DNA from: Flammula alnicola
Taxonomy: Eukaryota; Basidiomycota; Agaricomycetes; Agaricales; Strophariaceae
Reading direction: 5' to 3'
Length of the DNA: 64,000 nucleotides
NCBI GenBank assembly: GCA_015499995.1
Contig: JADNRV010000101.1
Span: 1 to 64,000 of the forward strand
In this document: positions 1 to 11,345 of the stretch, one piece after another
Position numbering within the stretch: the first letter of the stretch is position 1
How the letters are laid out: every line of letters starts with the position of its first letter
Notes under the pieces: generated by a model
What the model was told of the DNA's origin: nothing
The model's database searches: none
The model's input: only the letters and a program-made list of their open reading frames with translations
Program-made: the position numbers and the translations under genes

Positions 1-28
1 ACGGAGTCTCGACATAAGAAGGGGGTAA

Positions 29-535
29 TGTTACGACCGTTTCATTTCTTTTATCTTATCTTATCTTCACCCGCGCTTAGATGTACGCCAGCTATACTGG
101 ACACTTTCTATTTTAGTATGAGTACCTTCCCGGTTCCGGACTATTTATGATTTCCATACTTATGCATCCTCGACGACACTATTATCGTCGAGAGGACTCT
201 CCTCTCTCCATTCTGACTCCTCCACATTCCTGACTCCATTCTAACGACTCTAAAGGAGTCACTTTATCATGGTCTGTGCACACTCAGAACTAGTATAAAT
301 ATCGTAGACACACAATGATGTACTTTAGCTAGTTCTTGAGAATCTAGACTTCTTGTCTTGCCTCTCTCCTCGCCACGAACGTCTAAGCTCGTCGAGCCCC
401 TAGACAAGATCACTTAAGCTCGTCTGAGCCTCTAAGTGCAAACGATCCGATTCCAGCACTTCTTGACACGACTTAGGAATCACTGGTTGCTCGACTTCGA
501 CGTCGCAATCACGTTGTTTCTTGCTAGTCGTAACA
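29..535 (+). mobile_element. 3' LTR of a Ty3/Gypsy-type element (family L1)
   Basis: The block begins TGTTACGAC and ends with its exact reverse complement, GTCGTAACA, the TG...CA structure expected of an LTR (507 bp). A purine-rich tract (AAGAAGGGGG, 17-25) sits just upstream, where a 3' polypurine tract should be, so this is read as the 3' LTR of an element whose body lies outside the window. The five bases after it (TATAT, 536-540) would be the target duplication; its partner is not visible. A decayed, inverted piece of the same LTR start occurs at 12,667-12,744. Confidence 0.8.
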
Positions 536-747
536 TATATGTCATCTCACTCGGGTAACTGAAATCACCTTATTTGGTCTGTTTTTGGGACCATGGGAAC
601 TTTTTGCCAAAAAAAGTAACTGTAGAGCACACTTCCAGAATCACAAATATATCAAAATCATGTGACTAGCTGCTTTCATCGTCGACTAATCACACCTTCG
701 GCTTGTTCCAGCCATTTCGGAAAACGAGCGAGCTTCGGGAGAAGTAG

Positions 748-1317
748 GTGGACTCAGATCTGCCCAATGTGAATAGTGCCACGGAACTCCTACTCTCCCA
801 TCCTTTCCCATTACCGCCTGATCCTTTACCAGAGGTTGTCGCAAATGCGTCTGATTCAACTCCAGATGCTCCTTCCGAGGCACCAATGGCGAGCGAGGAA
901 CATGCCGAATCGTCGAGCTTGCCTGTCGGAGAACCAGAGCATCTTCCTTCACCCCAAGCCGAGGCCGACAATAATGAAATTGCCGTAACTCCTGTACCTG
1001 GAAAGACAGCAGACGAGTGGCGCAAAGGCTTAGACGAGGCTCGGGAACCCTTGAAAGCCAGTATCAGTAGGCAATCTTTGTTGCTTATTGATGAGCACCT
1101 CTCTCTTCTTTTCGACCTACACATTGCATTCACCAAGCCTAGCAGCCATCAGCAACAGGCTGTTCGTGATCTCGTTGACGACATCAACATATTTTCGGCC
1201 TTTGCATATGACGTGCAAGAACAACCTCTTGCCAATAGATGTCACCTGCTTGCCTTGGTTCTCTGCGAAAGACCCTCGTCCTTGGATCAAGAGCTGCGCA
1301 ACTCGGATCTGCCCTGA
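748..1317 (+). CDS. Unrecognised open frame, probable exon or gene fragment
   Basis: A 189-codon open frame with ordinary-looking composition: an acidic, Pro/Ser/Glu-rich first half and a helical second half. It starts directly after an in-frame TAG with a GTG rather than an ATG, so it is not a complete gene as it stands; it may be an internal exon or a 5'-truncated copy. I do not recognise a domain. The sequence just upstream is the flank of the Gypsy LTR, so truncation by retrotransposition is possible. No start, intron or promoter can be fixed. Confidence 0.3.
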   Translation: MDSDLPNVNSATELLLSHPFPLPPDPLPEVVANASDSTPDAPSEAPMASEEHAESSSLPVGEPEHLPSPQAEADNNEIAVTPVPGKTADEWRKGLDEAREPLKASISRQSLLLIDEHLSLLFDLHIAFTKPSSHQQQAVRDLVDDINIFSAFAYDVQEQPLANRCHLLALVLCERPSSLDQELRNSDLP

Positions 1318-1990
1318 GTTCAGCGCCAGATCCAGTATGAGTATTTTTGGGCGACGATGTATTTACAAATACAAGAGAACTATAAATAAAAGTGATACAA
1401 TAATACAAGGGAGAAAAACGGGGAGGGAAGCAGGCGGGTGAATGAAAACTGAAATGACTGTAACTACAAAAACTGTGAGCGTCGCGGGGAGAAGACCAGA
1501 GGGATGTCTTACCCAGGAATCTGTGAGCGTCGCGAGGAGAAGATGGAGGCTCCAGATTGCCTGAGTGTCCAATATAAGGGACTCGGAATGTCTATGCATG
1601 GAGCACGAGAGACTTACCCGAGACCCATTGGTCACTGAGACCGGAACATCATCTACACCCCATTGAACAGAAAGGAGGCAGCGAGAAGCCTAAGAGATGC
1701 GCACGGAGCGTACGCATTCTGTTCGATAGGGAGTTGTAGACGGTATGTGCGTGTGTGAGAACATTGATCCCACGTACCTCGGGTGATTAGACTTATGTAA
1801 TTTTCTCTTAAATTCGAGAAAAACGCAAAAAACTCGCCCAAAGCCGGCGGTTTTGAAAATTGCACTTGCCAAATATGGAATATCTTGATTAGAAATAGGT
1901 CCCACAGTTTCATTTTGATGTCATTTTATGTAATAGTGTGATATTTTCACGTTGGTGCTAAAAATAACCATATTTCCTTTTTTGGAAATA
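1318..1990. other. Intergenic stretch, no gene seen
   Basis: No coding signal recognised. A short local duplication occurs at about 1,470-1,495 and 1,517-1,542, both copies reading CTGTGAGCGTCGCG followed by a GGAGAAG-like run. Confidence 0.5.
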
Positions 1991-2190
1991 ACCAGATTCC
2001 AGTGGCCATTCCGTTCCGGCCATTTCTGTTGGGTATTCCGGTTGCAGCTCATTCCGGTCTGCATTTCCCCAGAATGAAATTTCCCATTTTGGCTGGCCTC
2101 TCAGCCAAAATGACCCAAAAAAAATTCCTCCGGAATGACCGGATTCTGCAGGATTCCGGTAGGAATCGGTGGAGGACAATAAAGACCTCC
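1991..2190 (+). mobile_element. MITE-like repeat M2, copy 1
   Basis: About 200 bp running from ACCAGATTCCAGTGGCCATT to AATAAAGACCTCC, full of CCGGAAT/ATTCCGG palindromic words. A copy in the opposite orientation lies at 14,742-14,931 and shares both boundaries, so this is a discrete repeat unit. The other copy has lost many CpG sites. The outer ends are not strong inverted repeats and no coding potential is present, so the transposon class is unknown. Confidence 0.6.
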
Positions 2191-2324
2191 ATCAATTGAT
2201 AACAGCCCAGGCCCAGAGATCTGCACAACATGATCAAGAGCAGTCCCTGCAACTCAGGGACCCTCGACAGTCAATAATCCTGTTCCAGCCCCTGTTAAGA
2301 TGGTTTGTGGTGGTGGAAATAGAT

Positions 2325-2670
2325 GTGCTCGAGCTGTACTTTACAGTGCCCCACCTGTCCACATGGACTCCACGGACTCCACGGAATTCCATGGACAATC
2401 CGCGGACTTTTAACTTAATGACATTTTTCTCATTTTTGACAAAATTAGTCCATGGAAGTCCATGGACAATCCACACAAAGTCCACACAAAGTCCACACAA
2501 AGTCCACACAAAGTCCACGCCCAGTCCAGAGCATGAAATTAGCAGTGAATATCATATTTGTGGACTTCTGTGGACTTTTTGTGGACTTTGCACTTAGAGG
2601 CAACTTAGAGTTACCTTCAAGTGGAAATACTGAAGTCCACGGACTCTCTGTGGACTCCATGGACTAGGCA
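2325..2670 (+). repeat. GTCCATGGAC-rich palindromic repeat, copy 1
   Basis: The stretch is built from variants of the palindromes GTCCATGGAC and GTCCACGGAC plus a short tandem run of GTCCACACAAA (about 2,465-2,515). Its left end, starting GCCCCACCTG, matches the reverse complement of 4,380-4,455, so a second copy lies inverted 2 kb away. The open frames on both strands come from the simple composition and are not taken as genes. Confidence 0.7.
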
Positions 2671-2756
2671 TCATAATCAAACATTACAATTTAACAAATG
2701 GATGATATTTGTTTTAAAACTATTAAAATACACAAAGTATACTACTGAGGTACACA

Positions 2757-4085
2757 ATGGGTAGTGGTCAACTTACAGATGGGGGACAAACAATGGTGCG
2801 GCTAGGTGTCATGGACATGGCACAGCCACATCCACCGGTGAGCCGAGGTCCAGGTACAGGTGCGGGGTTGTGCTGGCGGCGGGGCCGTCGTTGGCAGCCC
2901 TCGCCACGCTCGTGTGTGGGGGGGTTGTCTACGGGCGTCGTCGGGTCATGGTCAGGTCGGTGGTCGCGGCGCATGACGTGGCACCGTCGCGTCCGCCGCT
3001 GTCGGCCGTCATGTCGGGTCGGGTCGGTTGCTGCGTTGGTCGTCGTGGCGTGGTCGCATCGGTCGTCGTGGCGGTCGTTTCGGTCTTCGTGTCGTGTCAA
3101 GTCGGTGGTCGCCTCGTCGCCGCGTTGGTGGTTGCGGCGGTCGTTGCGTTGTCGTCGTGTCGGTCGTTACGTCGGTTGTCGCCTCGTCGCGTCTGTCGTT
3201 GCGTTGTCGTCGTTGCGACCGCGACGTCGCCGTCGCGTGCCCGTCATGGCGGTCGCATGGCGGTTGTGGTGGTGGGCGGTCGCCTGCGGTGTCCACGGGA
3301 GCCGTCCGGCTTGCTTGGGACCTGCGGTGGCGACGAGGAGCCACGAGGGCTCGTCGGCGTGCGTTCCGGGGCTCGTCGTGGCTGCCGTGGGGTCGTGGTG
3401 TCGTCGCGCTGTCGGTTGTCGGCGCCCGCGAAGAAGGGGGAGGTGGCAGGCCCGCTGGCGTCGGTGTGGTTGACGTGGCACCGTCGCCTCCGTCGCCGCG
3501 CTGTCGTTGTCGTTCTCACCGCCCACCGGACGTCAGAACGACACGGGAGCACGACGTGTGCTCCCGCTGTCGTTGCCGTCGGGTGCCCGTCATGGCGGAC
3601 GCGCGACGGGTGTGGTTGTGGTGGTCGGTCGCGTGGCACGTTGCCGTGGGCGTCGTTTCGGTGCCCGGTGCGCACATCGCATCTGTGGGGGTGGTTAGCC
3701 GTCGTTGCGGGGCGTCGTTTACGACGCACCTTATGGGCCTCCCACTTCCTGGGTCCCCCCTTTCATATCCAACACCCCCGCGGCGTGTTTTCCCTCACGC
3801 GCCGCGTCGTCGCGCCGCCCTGCTGGCTGGGTTCTGCGTAGCCGCGCTGTCGTCGTCGTTGCGTGGTACGCCGGTGGTGACCGCCGTCGCCGCCGTTGTC
3901 GTTATCGTGGTCGTGGCCGTGGCCGTTGTGGTTGTGGTTGTGGTTGTGGTCGCGGTTGTGCGGTGGCGGGTGGTCCTCGCGAAGAGGGATGGTGGTGGGA
4001 GGGAAGAAACGTGGTGACGTGGCAACGTTGCAGCCGCGTCACGACTTCGGTAAGCGGTTGCCGGTTTGCCGACGTGGGTGGGTCT
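2757..4085 (+). repeat. CpG-rich GTCG/GTGGT low-complexity island
   Basis: About 1.3 kb dominated by GTCGT, GTCGG and, near 3,900-3,960, GTGGT/GGTTGTGG runs. Stop codons are so rare that three plus-strand frames and two minus-strand frames are open together (up to 329 codons), which argues against coding. Internal words recur, for example GTGCCCGTCATGGCG near 3,238 and 3,580. Part of it (about 3,290-3,370) resembles 21,320-21,395, where many CG pairs have become CA or TG. This is the most CpG-rich stretch in the repeat-filled half. Confidence 0.6.
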
Positions 4086-4109
4086 AAATATAACTAAATT
4101 TTGCAATGT

Positions 4110-4198
4110 AGAAATGCCTGCTTGGTGCAGGTGGCTAGAGCGTGACAGTAGTGATATTGTCGGACTCTTCGGTTCAAATCCCCACTATGGCGTTTTGT
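4110..4198 (+). other. tRNA-like stretch, possible SINE head or tRNA pseudogene
   Basis: GGTTCAAATCC matches an RNA polymerase III B box, and TGGCTAGAGCG 50 bp upstream resembles the 3' half of a D arm. A GACAG...TTGTC stem could be an anticodon arm and a T-rich run follows (4,195-4,206), as in a Pol III terminator. The acceptor and T stems do not pair, so it is not a functional tRNA. It may be the tRNA-derived head of a SINE. Confidence 0.3.
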
Positions 4199-4228
4199 TT
4201 TTTTTCACATTATTATTAATATAATAAA

Positions 4229-4455
4229 GGCAAGTCCACAAAAATCCACGGCATTGTCCACGGACAGTCCATGGAGTCCGCACCCAAAATGGACACTGTG
4301 TGGACTTTGCATGGACTTTGTGTGGACTGAAAATTGCAATTTGGCAGGTGTTTTCACCAAAATCAAATCTGAAAAAAAATTGCAAAAAATCCGCGGATTG
4401 TCCACGGAGTCCATGGAGTCCGTGGAGTCCACGTGGAACAGGTGGGGCAGTGGAG
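4229..4455 (-). repeat. GTCCATGGAC-rich palindromic repeat, copy 2
   Basis: Inverted relative of 2,325-2,670, again with GTCCACGGA/GTCCATGGA words. Its right end reads CAGGTGGGGC, the complement of copy 1's left end. The two copies bracket the CpG-rich island, so the whole 2.1 kb has inverted termini. Repeat R1 begins immediately after it. Confidence 0.65.
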
Positions 4456-6171
4456 TCGCAGGGGACTCTTGATCTCCTTATATCATATGACATTTCCTGC
4501 GCGTTAAAGATGCTTAGTGCAGGGTGTGTGTGAACTACTAGATAATCAACTAGTCGCTTTCAATAGACTTTGTAATGTCTTATTAAAGAGATACTATCAA
4601 ATCTGACTTGCTTCACTGTTTTTAATAACTACTCTTTTCTACATTCAAACATCCAAATCAATGTTTAGTTGACTTAGTTCATCCAAGAGAAGGATAATTG
4701 TTTTATAATATCGATACCTGATAGTAGGTGTGCGATAAAAGAAGGTGTTTAACTATGTAACGGCTCAGGCAAGGCCTTAGGCGTGTTTATAGTCAATGGG
4801 TCATTTTAAGTCCAATAGACTCGTGTAAATTCTGGTCTGGTACTCAGAAACTAGTGCTCTATGCACAAACTGCTTAACTGATCTCACTTTGTCTTGTTCT
4901 CCAATTGAGAAGATGGCTCTATGCCCTTTAACTTGTCTTTACTTGTCTCAAAAACTATACTTGTGGAAAGAGGTGTGCAGATGTCTTATCCGCCGACACT
5001 ACAGTCCCTTAACAATGGCCAGAGGCGCGTAGACGCTTTCGTCCACTGACACTACAGTCCAGGTCCCCAGATGTCCTTTGACAAAGGGTAAGTTTTGAAC
5101 AAGTCACTTAGACAGGTTCCTTGGCTTATAACTCTCTTTACTTGTCTTGGCAAATCACTTAGACACGTGTTCTCATCTTTAATAGTTCATTATATCGTTA
5201 CTTGATTTCTTTTTATATTATGGGACTCTTGCTTTGAAGCTACTTGGTACTTAGAGGTGAAACACTTAAGATATAATTCTTAAGCGCTTGTATCTTGTGG
5301 GTGGTAAATTGCTTGTATTCTACGGTGTTACAGGGCTGCTTATATACTACTGAGACAATATATTATTACATAGATGCAATTACGAGAATATAGAGATTTC
5401 ATGGGCATTTGTGCGTGAGCGGCGGCCTTGTGGAGTACAATTTCCATGCTCATCTGCTCAATCATGCCTTTTTGATTGGATCGGGAGCTCAGATCGTCAT
5501 CGGTTCAGCTAACTTAAGCACCTAAGACTTAATCCTCCTCAACTGCATGATATACAGGCTTGTGACCTTTCATTTTTATTAGTATCTTGTCCTGTCATTG
5601 GCTATGGACTGACCAGAGCATAGACATGCCTATGTCTCATCGGAGACGCTCAGGCAATCCACGCACATTCTGTCCGAGATAATGCTTGTGATTAGGATTG
5701 TAACCCTCTGACCTCTGTATCCGGTATCTTGATACCCTCAGCGTGCATCTGGGATCTCGCTGTGTCGAGTTATGCACCCCGGAAATCTTCCTGTACCCAG
5801 TTATTACCTGATATGGTATGTGTTCCCAATTAGGTATCCCTCTGATCCAAGCTTTGATCGGCGTTGCTACAGGCACGTCTATGGGCATCTGCTTTAGCCT
5901 GGCTGCTCCACTGTCCTCGATGCCTTCGGCAATGTCACGCAACCTGTCCTGTAGTGTGCCTAGATGTCCGTTCTTTAATCTAGAGATCTGCAGCCTCGCT
6001 GTATAGGCCAGATGGTTAAGATATTACTGAAAGGCGCTTATTTCTGTACACTTCATTAGATGTATTGACTATTATTTCAATAGTTACTAATGATAATGTC
6101 TTTATTAAACTGCACATTCCTCGTTATCTTGCATAGTTTCCTCTAGTCCTTAGTAGTCTTGTCATTGTAAT

Positions 6172-6756
6172 TAGTGATGAACAATGCTCGGTAAGTGTGA
6201 TGACCAGTCACACATGATGTCACTGCATGTCACAGCCATTTTCTTGAGACATTGCGTTTGTGCCCTCCACATCACCAATATGTGGGATTTCTTGTTGTGT
6301 ATTTAATAATAAGAAGTGTTTTCATGAGCCTACTGTCCCATTTCGATCAATTCGGCAGGCCTTGTTATGCGTTACACACCTGCCGAAATTTGGATTTCGG
6401 CACCTTGCAGAAATGACCGTTACCTCCATTTTTTTTCGGCAGGTGGGGAATTTTTTTGTGATTTTTGAGCCTTTTTGGGCCTTTTCCCCCCCGATTGCTC
6501 AGATGGATTCGGCACATGGCCAGAACGACCGTTACATCCGTTACATTCCGGCGATTTGGGACTGCCCGTTACGCGTTACTGCCGAATTGATCGAAATGGG
6601 ACAGTACATGATGATTTTTTTATTAGTGGCCCCTGTTCTGAGATAGACCCATAAAACAGGTACTTTGAGGTGGTTAGGGGCCATAAATAAAAATTCTGGT
6701 ATGCAGTGACACCATGTGTGACTGGTCATCACACTTACCGAGCATTGTTCACCACC
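6172..6756. mobile_element. hAT-like MITE with about 45-bp terminal inverted repeats
   Basis: The left end (TAGTGATGAACAATGCTCGG and onward) is matched by its inverted copy at the right end through about 6,756, nearly perfect for about 45 bp. ATTGTAAT occurs on both sides (6,164-6,171 and 6,757-6,764), an 8-bp target duplication typical of hAT elements. The homologous site near 33,480 in the other R1 copy has this octamer only once and no insert, so it is an empty site. No transposase is present, so the element is non-autonomous. Confidence 0.85.
6333..6604. mobile_element. TA-flanked MITE (Tc1/mariner-like) nested in the hAT-like MITE
   Basis: Perfect 26-bp terminal inverted repeats beginning CTGTCCCATTTCGATCAATT enclose 272 bp and are flanked by TA on each side (6,331-6,332 and 6,605-6,606), as for Tc1/mariner/pogo-type insertions. 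It lies wholly inside the hAT-like MITE, so it is the youngest layer here. The interior repeats GACCGTTAC. There is no coding capacity. A related element, with ends starting CTGTACTATTTCGACC, is at 63,627-63,896. Confidence 0.85.
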
Positions 6757-6884
6757 ATTGTAATGTCCGGACTTGTAACATTTGGACTACATTGTAAGCT
6801 TTACTAAGTGCTAAAAATTGCTCAGGTAAGAAGAATAGTAGTCCGTTCAGAGCTAGCCGCTCGCGGTCTCTTCAGCGCGGTCCA

Positions 6885-7886
6885 CCCGTGAAATTTTGTG
6901 ATTTCCCAATCCATCAATCCATTACACTAAGGAAACAAGGATAGGCCGCATACCTCATGCTGGCTGACTAAGTGGGTTACACGTGGAAAACCACATAACC
7001 TAGTACAACAGAAGTAACTATCTATGGTCTGGTGGGCCTAGCTAGTAAGCTCAGAAGTATATGTAGAACTAAGGTTGATGCCAAAGAAGCATGACCTCTG
7101 CATGTACCTGCGAATCAAACAAGAGGCTTCGACTGGAGAAACCCACGTGAAATGAGAATCCTGAAGCCTTGAGGCATGAATAGTCCAATATGGATACAGC
7201 GTTAGATGTGTCAATCACGAGCCAAAGAATATGTGACTAGGTGGTCCACATTGTCCCACACACCCATCTGTCCATTACACGCATAGAATGGCCAAGTAGT
7301 TCAGTCCCGAACAAGCTGAGCGCTCAAAGATCAGCTCAGAGTGAAGCACACAGGGAACGCCACTGTAGAGACAGCAGCTCCAACTTAACTGACGACCATG
7401 CCACACCGGCAAAAGAGAAACCCGCACTGAATGTGCCGTGCATCCCACTCAGGCAATAATATGTCTAAAAATGGACACAACTGTATTGACCAAAAGACAG
7501 TGTTCTGTGACATAGTGGTTCATCCTTGAAACCAAAACATATGCCAGAAAACGGGGACTCACCAGTTACCGTTACCAAGCAGACCCATAATCACGACACT
7601 ATGAACCAGTAGCAGTAGCGCTATTAGATGCATAGAATCATATGCAACATGTAGAGGCTTGGTGCTCAGTAGGTATAAAATATGCTTGTAATGTATGTAG
7701 TAGAGTAGGCAATCCACCCCACAGTTGACACTTTAAAACTAGTGAAAACACTTAAGGGAACAATTTAACCTCGTCACATCAGACTAAAATTAATAAAGAC
7801 CAACATTTGACACTTCAAAACTGCTTTGCAATCACTGCAAGTTTGAGGAGTAGTTAACTAGAGTTTGATGCATGTTTCTGTAAAGT
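6885..7886. other. Intergenic or decayed repeat, nothing identified
   Basis: No coding signal, LTR end or inverted repeat recognised by eye; the sequence is moderately AT-rich. Confidence 0.4.
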
Positions 7887-7988
7887 GTAGTGTGCACCCA
7901 TCGTGACCACGTGAAAGTTGTAGTGTGATCCCATCATGGTAGCGTGAAAGTTGTAGTGCATACTTGTCGTGGTCCCTGCATGAAAGTT
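7887..7988 (+). repeat. 33-bp tandem repeat, three units
   Basis: Three successive units each begin GTAGTG and end GTGAAAGTT or ATGAAAGTT: 7,887-7,919, 7,920-7,952 and 7,953-7,988. Differences between units are mostly CG to CA or TG. Confidence 0.7.
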
Positions 7989-9839
7989 ACAGGTTGTTAA
8001 AGTCAAATTAAAGTCAAAAGTTTGTATCAGTCATCAAGTTAAAGAAAGTCCGAGTTCGGTACTGTTTGAGTTAGAAAGTCACCACACCAGTTCTACGGAA
8101 CTAAAACCTGCCCCATACCAAAACCCACATAGACTTGTTTACAAGTCAAAGCACTTCTCCTTTTTCATACTTTATCCCCGAGACTCGCACACAAGACTAT
8201 GTCTAGTCAAGTTGTTGTTTTTGTAGTTTGGTTGTGTTGAGTGTAGAGTTCTTTCTGCACCACTAGCTAGATCATTTCAAATGTAGACAAAATCTAGCAC
8301 TTCAGCAAGGGCTACAATGTCTTGTTAAATTGTACTTACCAGCATGTGTTCATATTCATAGATGCTCTCAAAAATTTATTCTTTTTTCTGATTCTTTATT
8401 ATCATAGGATATATATCTATTCAATGCTGTGGAAGAGATGTATAGCATGCTTGTATTAGACAGTGTACTTGTAGAAACAGCATACAGGTCCTAATTCCCA
8501 CATGATGCTGATCATGCCACACACACTCCCGCTCGATGATCAATTTGCACATTTCATGTAATACTTATACCCATTATGCCTATTTCAAATCACTTTGCCT
8601 ACATTCATTATCAAACCCTTTCCTACCTCTGAAAATCCCTGCACCCTCACTCCTCCTTATTATTCCCCAGAGACCATAATTTTCATGAATCTGATGTGGG
8701 AATGCATATCAGCAACAGCCACGAGATATCTTGCACGCCTCAACAAACTCAATGCTAGGTGCACCAGAGCTTGCTATGCCACTGGACAACCTGTAATCAA
8801 ATGATTCAGATGGGACATCAGAACTCTGAGTGAAGGACCATGTGGCATGTAGGTTTCAATTTTCAAATAAGTTTCTTTTTATTTTTTTTTTATTTTTTTT
8901 ATCTCTTTCAATCACTTCTGTACCCCCTTTCTCTATACAGCTAAAACCTAGTATAATGAAATGATGCACTGCATTCAGAGGAACACTGATCATGTGTCGA
9001 GCAGCGGACATGGCCTGGTCACCCGTGGAATATTTCTGTCCCTTGAGCATGTATGCATGCTACTCATGCCCACACAATAACAATCTCAGTGTGTCTCCTT
9101 CTGCGTGTAGCCATTGGCTAAAAATATCATTCTCATTAGTTAGGATATTTTCTGAAAACTACCAACTACACATTTTTCACACCCTGATCTTAGGCACCCA
9201 TGTGCGCTGCTCTGCATCAATCCATTGACTACCAACTACTACACTTTCTTCACACCCTGATATTAGGTACTCTCTCTATTTTGTCTTCGACAACCTCGGT
9301 CCCATCCACCAGGCAAGATTCAGCTGTTCCAAAATGCCAAATGGCAGTCTGAGAGAGTGAGTGGGTACAACTACAATGGAGGACAGGCATGCACCATAAT
9401 TGGCAGGTGGGCATAGGCATCATATTAACTTTCATTCACTTATATTAAACAGTAGTATAGTGTAGCAGTAATAATGGATCAATTTCTGCTTCAGATGGTA
9501 AGTAAGTAAGTCAGTAATGGTAAGGTTCAAGTTCAATTTCCAGTCTAACAATATAAGTAATAATATTCATGTGATGCAATGATGATTATCGGAGGTGGCC
9601 ATTCTCAACAAGTGAAGTCCTGATAATGAGTCCCCAATTGATTATCTTTTGGTGTTTGTCATCATGTTTGAGTCATCATGAAAATATTTTGGTGGCCTTA
9701 TCAGGCAGTCCTTAACATCTCACGCTATAAATAATCAGATTGACTTCCTACCTGTTCAGGCATGATCATCAAATATGGACATTATCAGCATGGTCAGCCT
9801 GTTCAGGCATCCTGGAATTTTCTGACATAGTGAGCATAT
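7989..9839. other. Gene-free stretch with one local duplication
   Basis: No gene recognised. About 40 bp is duplicated at 9,155-9,197 and 9,228-9,271, both reading ACTACCAACTAC and then TTCACACCCTGAT. Confidence 0.4.
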
Positions 9840-9899
9840 CTTGTGACTTACCAAGAGATGCACAAGACTAGCTAGATAGACATGCTACTAGTGGGGGGG
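9840..9899 (+). repeat. Fragment related to the R2 LTR
   Basis: TATCTTGTGACTTACC followed by an AGAYGCACRRGAC-like run and a G-rich GGGGGTAC matches 31,672-31,742 inside R2. Nearly every CpG of that copy is TG or CA here. It directly precedes the AT-rich tandem array. Confidence 0.5.
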
Positions 9900-10790
9900 T
9901 ACAAAAAAAGTCATTGAAAGTTTAACAAAAGATTCAATAACAATTTAAAGTAATGTTGAATAAAAAGTTCAATAGAAAGTTCAATAGAAGGTTTATGAAA
10001 ATTGTATAAAATCAATTCAACAAAAGATTTAATAAAAAGTTCAGTAGAAAGTTTAATAAGTTTAACATAAGATTTAATAGAAAGTTTGATAGAAGATTCA
10101 ATAAAAATTCTAATAACAGGTGTTACCAAAAAGGTCATTAAAATTTTTAGCAAAAGATTCAATAACAGTTTAAAATAATGTTGAATAGAAAGTTCAATAG
10201 AAAGTTCAATAGAAGGTTTATAAATATTGTATAAAATCAATTCAACAAAAGATTTAATAAAAAGTTCAGTAGAAAGTTTAATAAGTTTAACATAAGATTT
10301 AATAGAAAGTTTGATAGAAGGTTCAATAAAAATTCTAATAACAGGTGTTACCAAAAAGGTCATTAAAATTTTTAGCAAAAGATTCAATAAAAGATTCAAT
10401 AAAAGTTTAAAGGAATGTTGAATAAAAAGTTCAATAGAAAGTTCAATAGAAGGTTTTTGAAAAATTTTATAAAACAACAAAATTCAATAAAAAGTCCAGT
10501 AGAAAGTTTAATAAAGATTCAATAAAAAATTCAATAGAAAGTTTGATAGAAGGTTCAATACAAATTCTGATAAAAAAAGTGTTACAAGAAAGATCATTAA
10601 AATTTTTAGCAAATGATTTTAAAATCACATTGAATAAAAAGTTCAATAGAAAGTTCAACAGAAGGTTTATGAAAAATTTTATAAAATCAACTCAACAAAA
10701 AATTCAATAAAAAATTCAATAGCAAGTTCAACCTTAAAGATTTAATAAAAAGTTTAGTAGAAAGTTTTATACAGATTTATTCCAATTTTC
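9899..10790 (-). repeat. AT-rich tandem array, about 224-bp unit, four copies
   Basis: Units begin near 9,899, 10,123, 10,347 and 10,583 with AAAARGTCATT followed by AGCAAAAGATTCAATAA. Each unit is made of short words such as AGTTCAATAGAA. The 189-codon minus-strand frame (LLLNLLLN, FIEPSIKLSI and similar) is periodic because the DNA is; it is not considered a gene. Confidence 0.7.
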
Positions 10791-11085
10791 AATAATCATG
10801 ACACTTCAGAAAAGAAAAGATTGAATTGAGAAATGTCCAAAAAGAACTGCCACTGTCTGTAACAATGATGCTCTGCAAGCAGATGGCATTCAAGATGTCA
10901 CGAGGAAAGCCCAAGAGGCCAAAATAGACAAAGAGTCTTTTTTTTTTTTTTAGAAAAATGCATCTCAGAAATTGTCACCATCATTATGAGTCATGGCAGA
11001 GCTGGTACACCAGATAGGCCTCTTGTCCTTGAACTTCACTTTTTTTTATGTCCAAAATGTTATCATTTTTGAAAATCACAATAAA

Positions 11086-11345
11086 AATAACATTCAATAA
11101 AAAGTTCAATAGAAGATTTAACAAAAAATTGAATAAAATAAAGTCAACAAAAGATTCAATAAAAAATTGAATAAAATCAATTCAACAAAAGATTCAATAA
11201 AAAGTTCAGTAGCAGGTTTTGTAAAGATTTAAATACAAAGTTTAATAGAAGATTTAACAAAAATTTTAATAGAAAGTCTGCAAATTTTTTAGTAGAAAGT
11301 TTTATAAAGGTTTAATACAACATTCAATGAAAAGGTCAATTGAAC
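11086..11345 (-). repeat. Second block of the AGTTCAATAGAA-type AT-rich repeat
   Basis: Same short words as the array at 9.9-10.8 kb but irregular, separated from it by about 300 bp of unrelated AT-rich sequence. Confidence 0.55.

Larger units (their letters stand above)
4450..6884 (-). mobile_element. Dispersed repeat R1, copy 1 (interrupted by a hAT-like MITE)
   Basis: This stretch is the reverse complement of 33,361-35,590, apart from a 585-bp insertion at 6,172-6,756 that is absent from the other copy. Inside lies a block from TGTAACGGCT (4,756) to GGTGTTACA (5,332), 577 bp, which looks like an LTR, but both copies share the same flanks, so it is not an independent insertion. The minus strand carries an open frame (5,637-5,942) conserved in copy 2; I do not recognise it. 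R1 could be a very long solo LTR or a retrotransposon remnant; its class is not settled. Confidence 0.7.

Noticed and set aside
2757..4097. Long overlapping frames (238-329 codons) in the GTCG-rich block as genes
   Set aside because: Open in several frames on both strands at once, Arg/Val/Ser-only composition, no start context or motif; explained by a lack of TA-containing codons.
4110..4198. A functional tRNA gene
   Set aside because: B-box and D-arm-like words exist but acceptor and T stems do not pair.
9911..10658. 189- and 63-codon minus-strand frames rich in Leu/Ile/Phe
   Set aside because: Periodic translation of an AT-rich DNA repeat.
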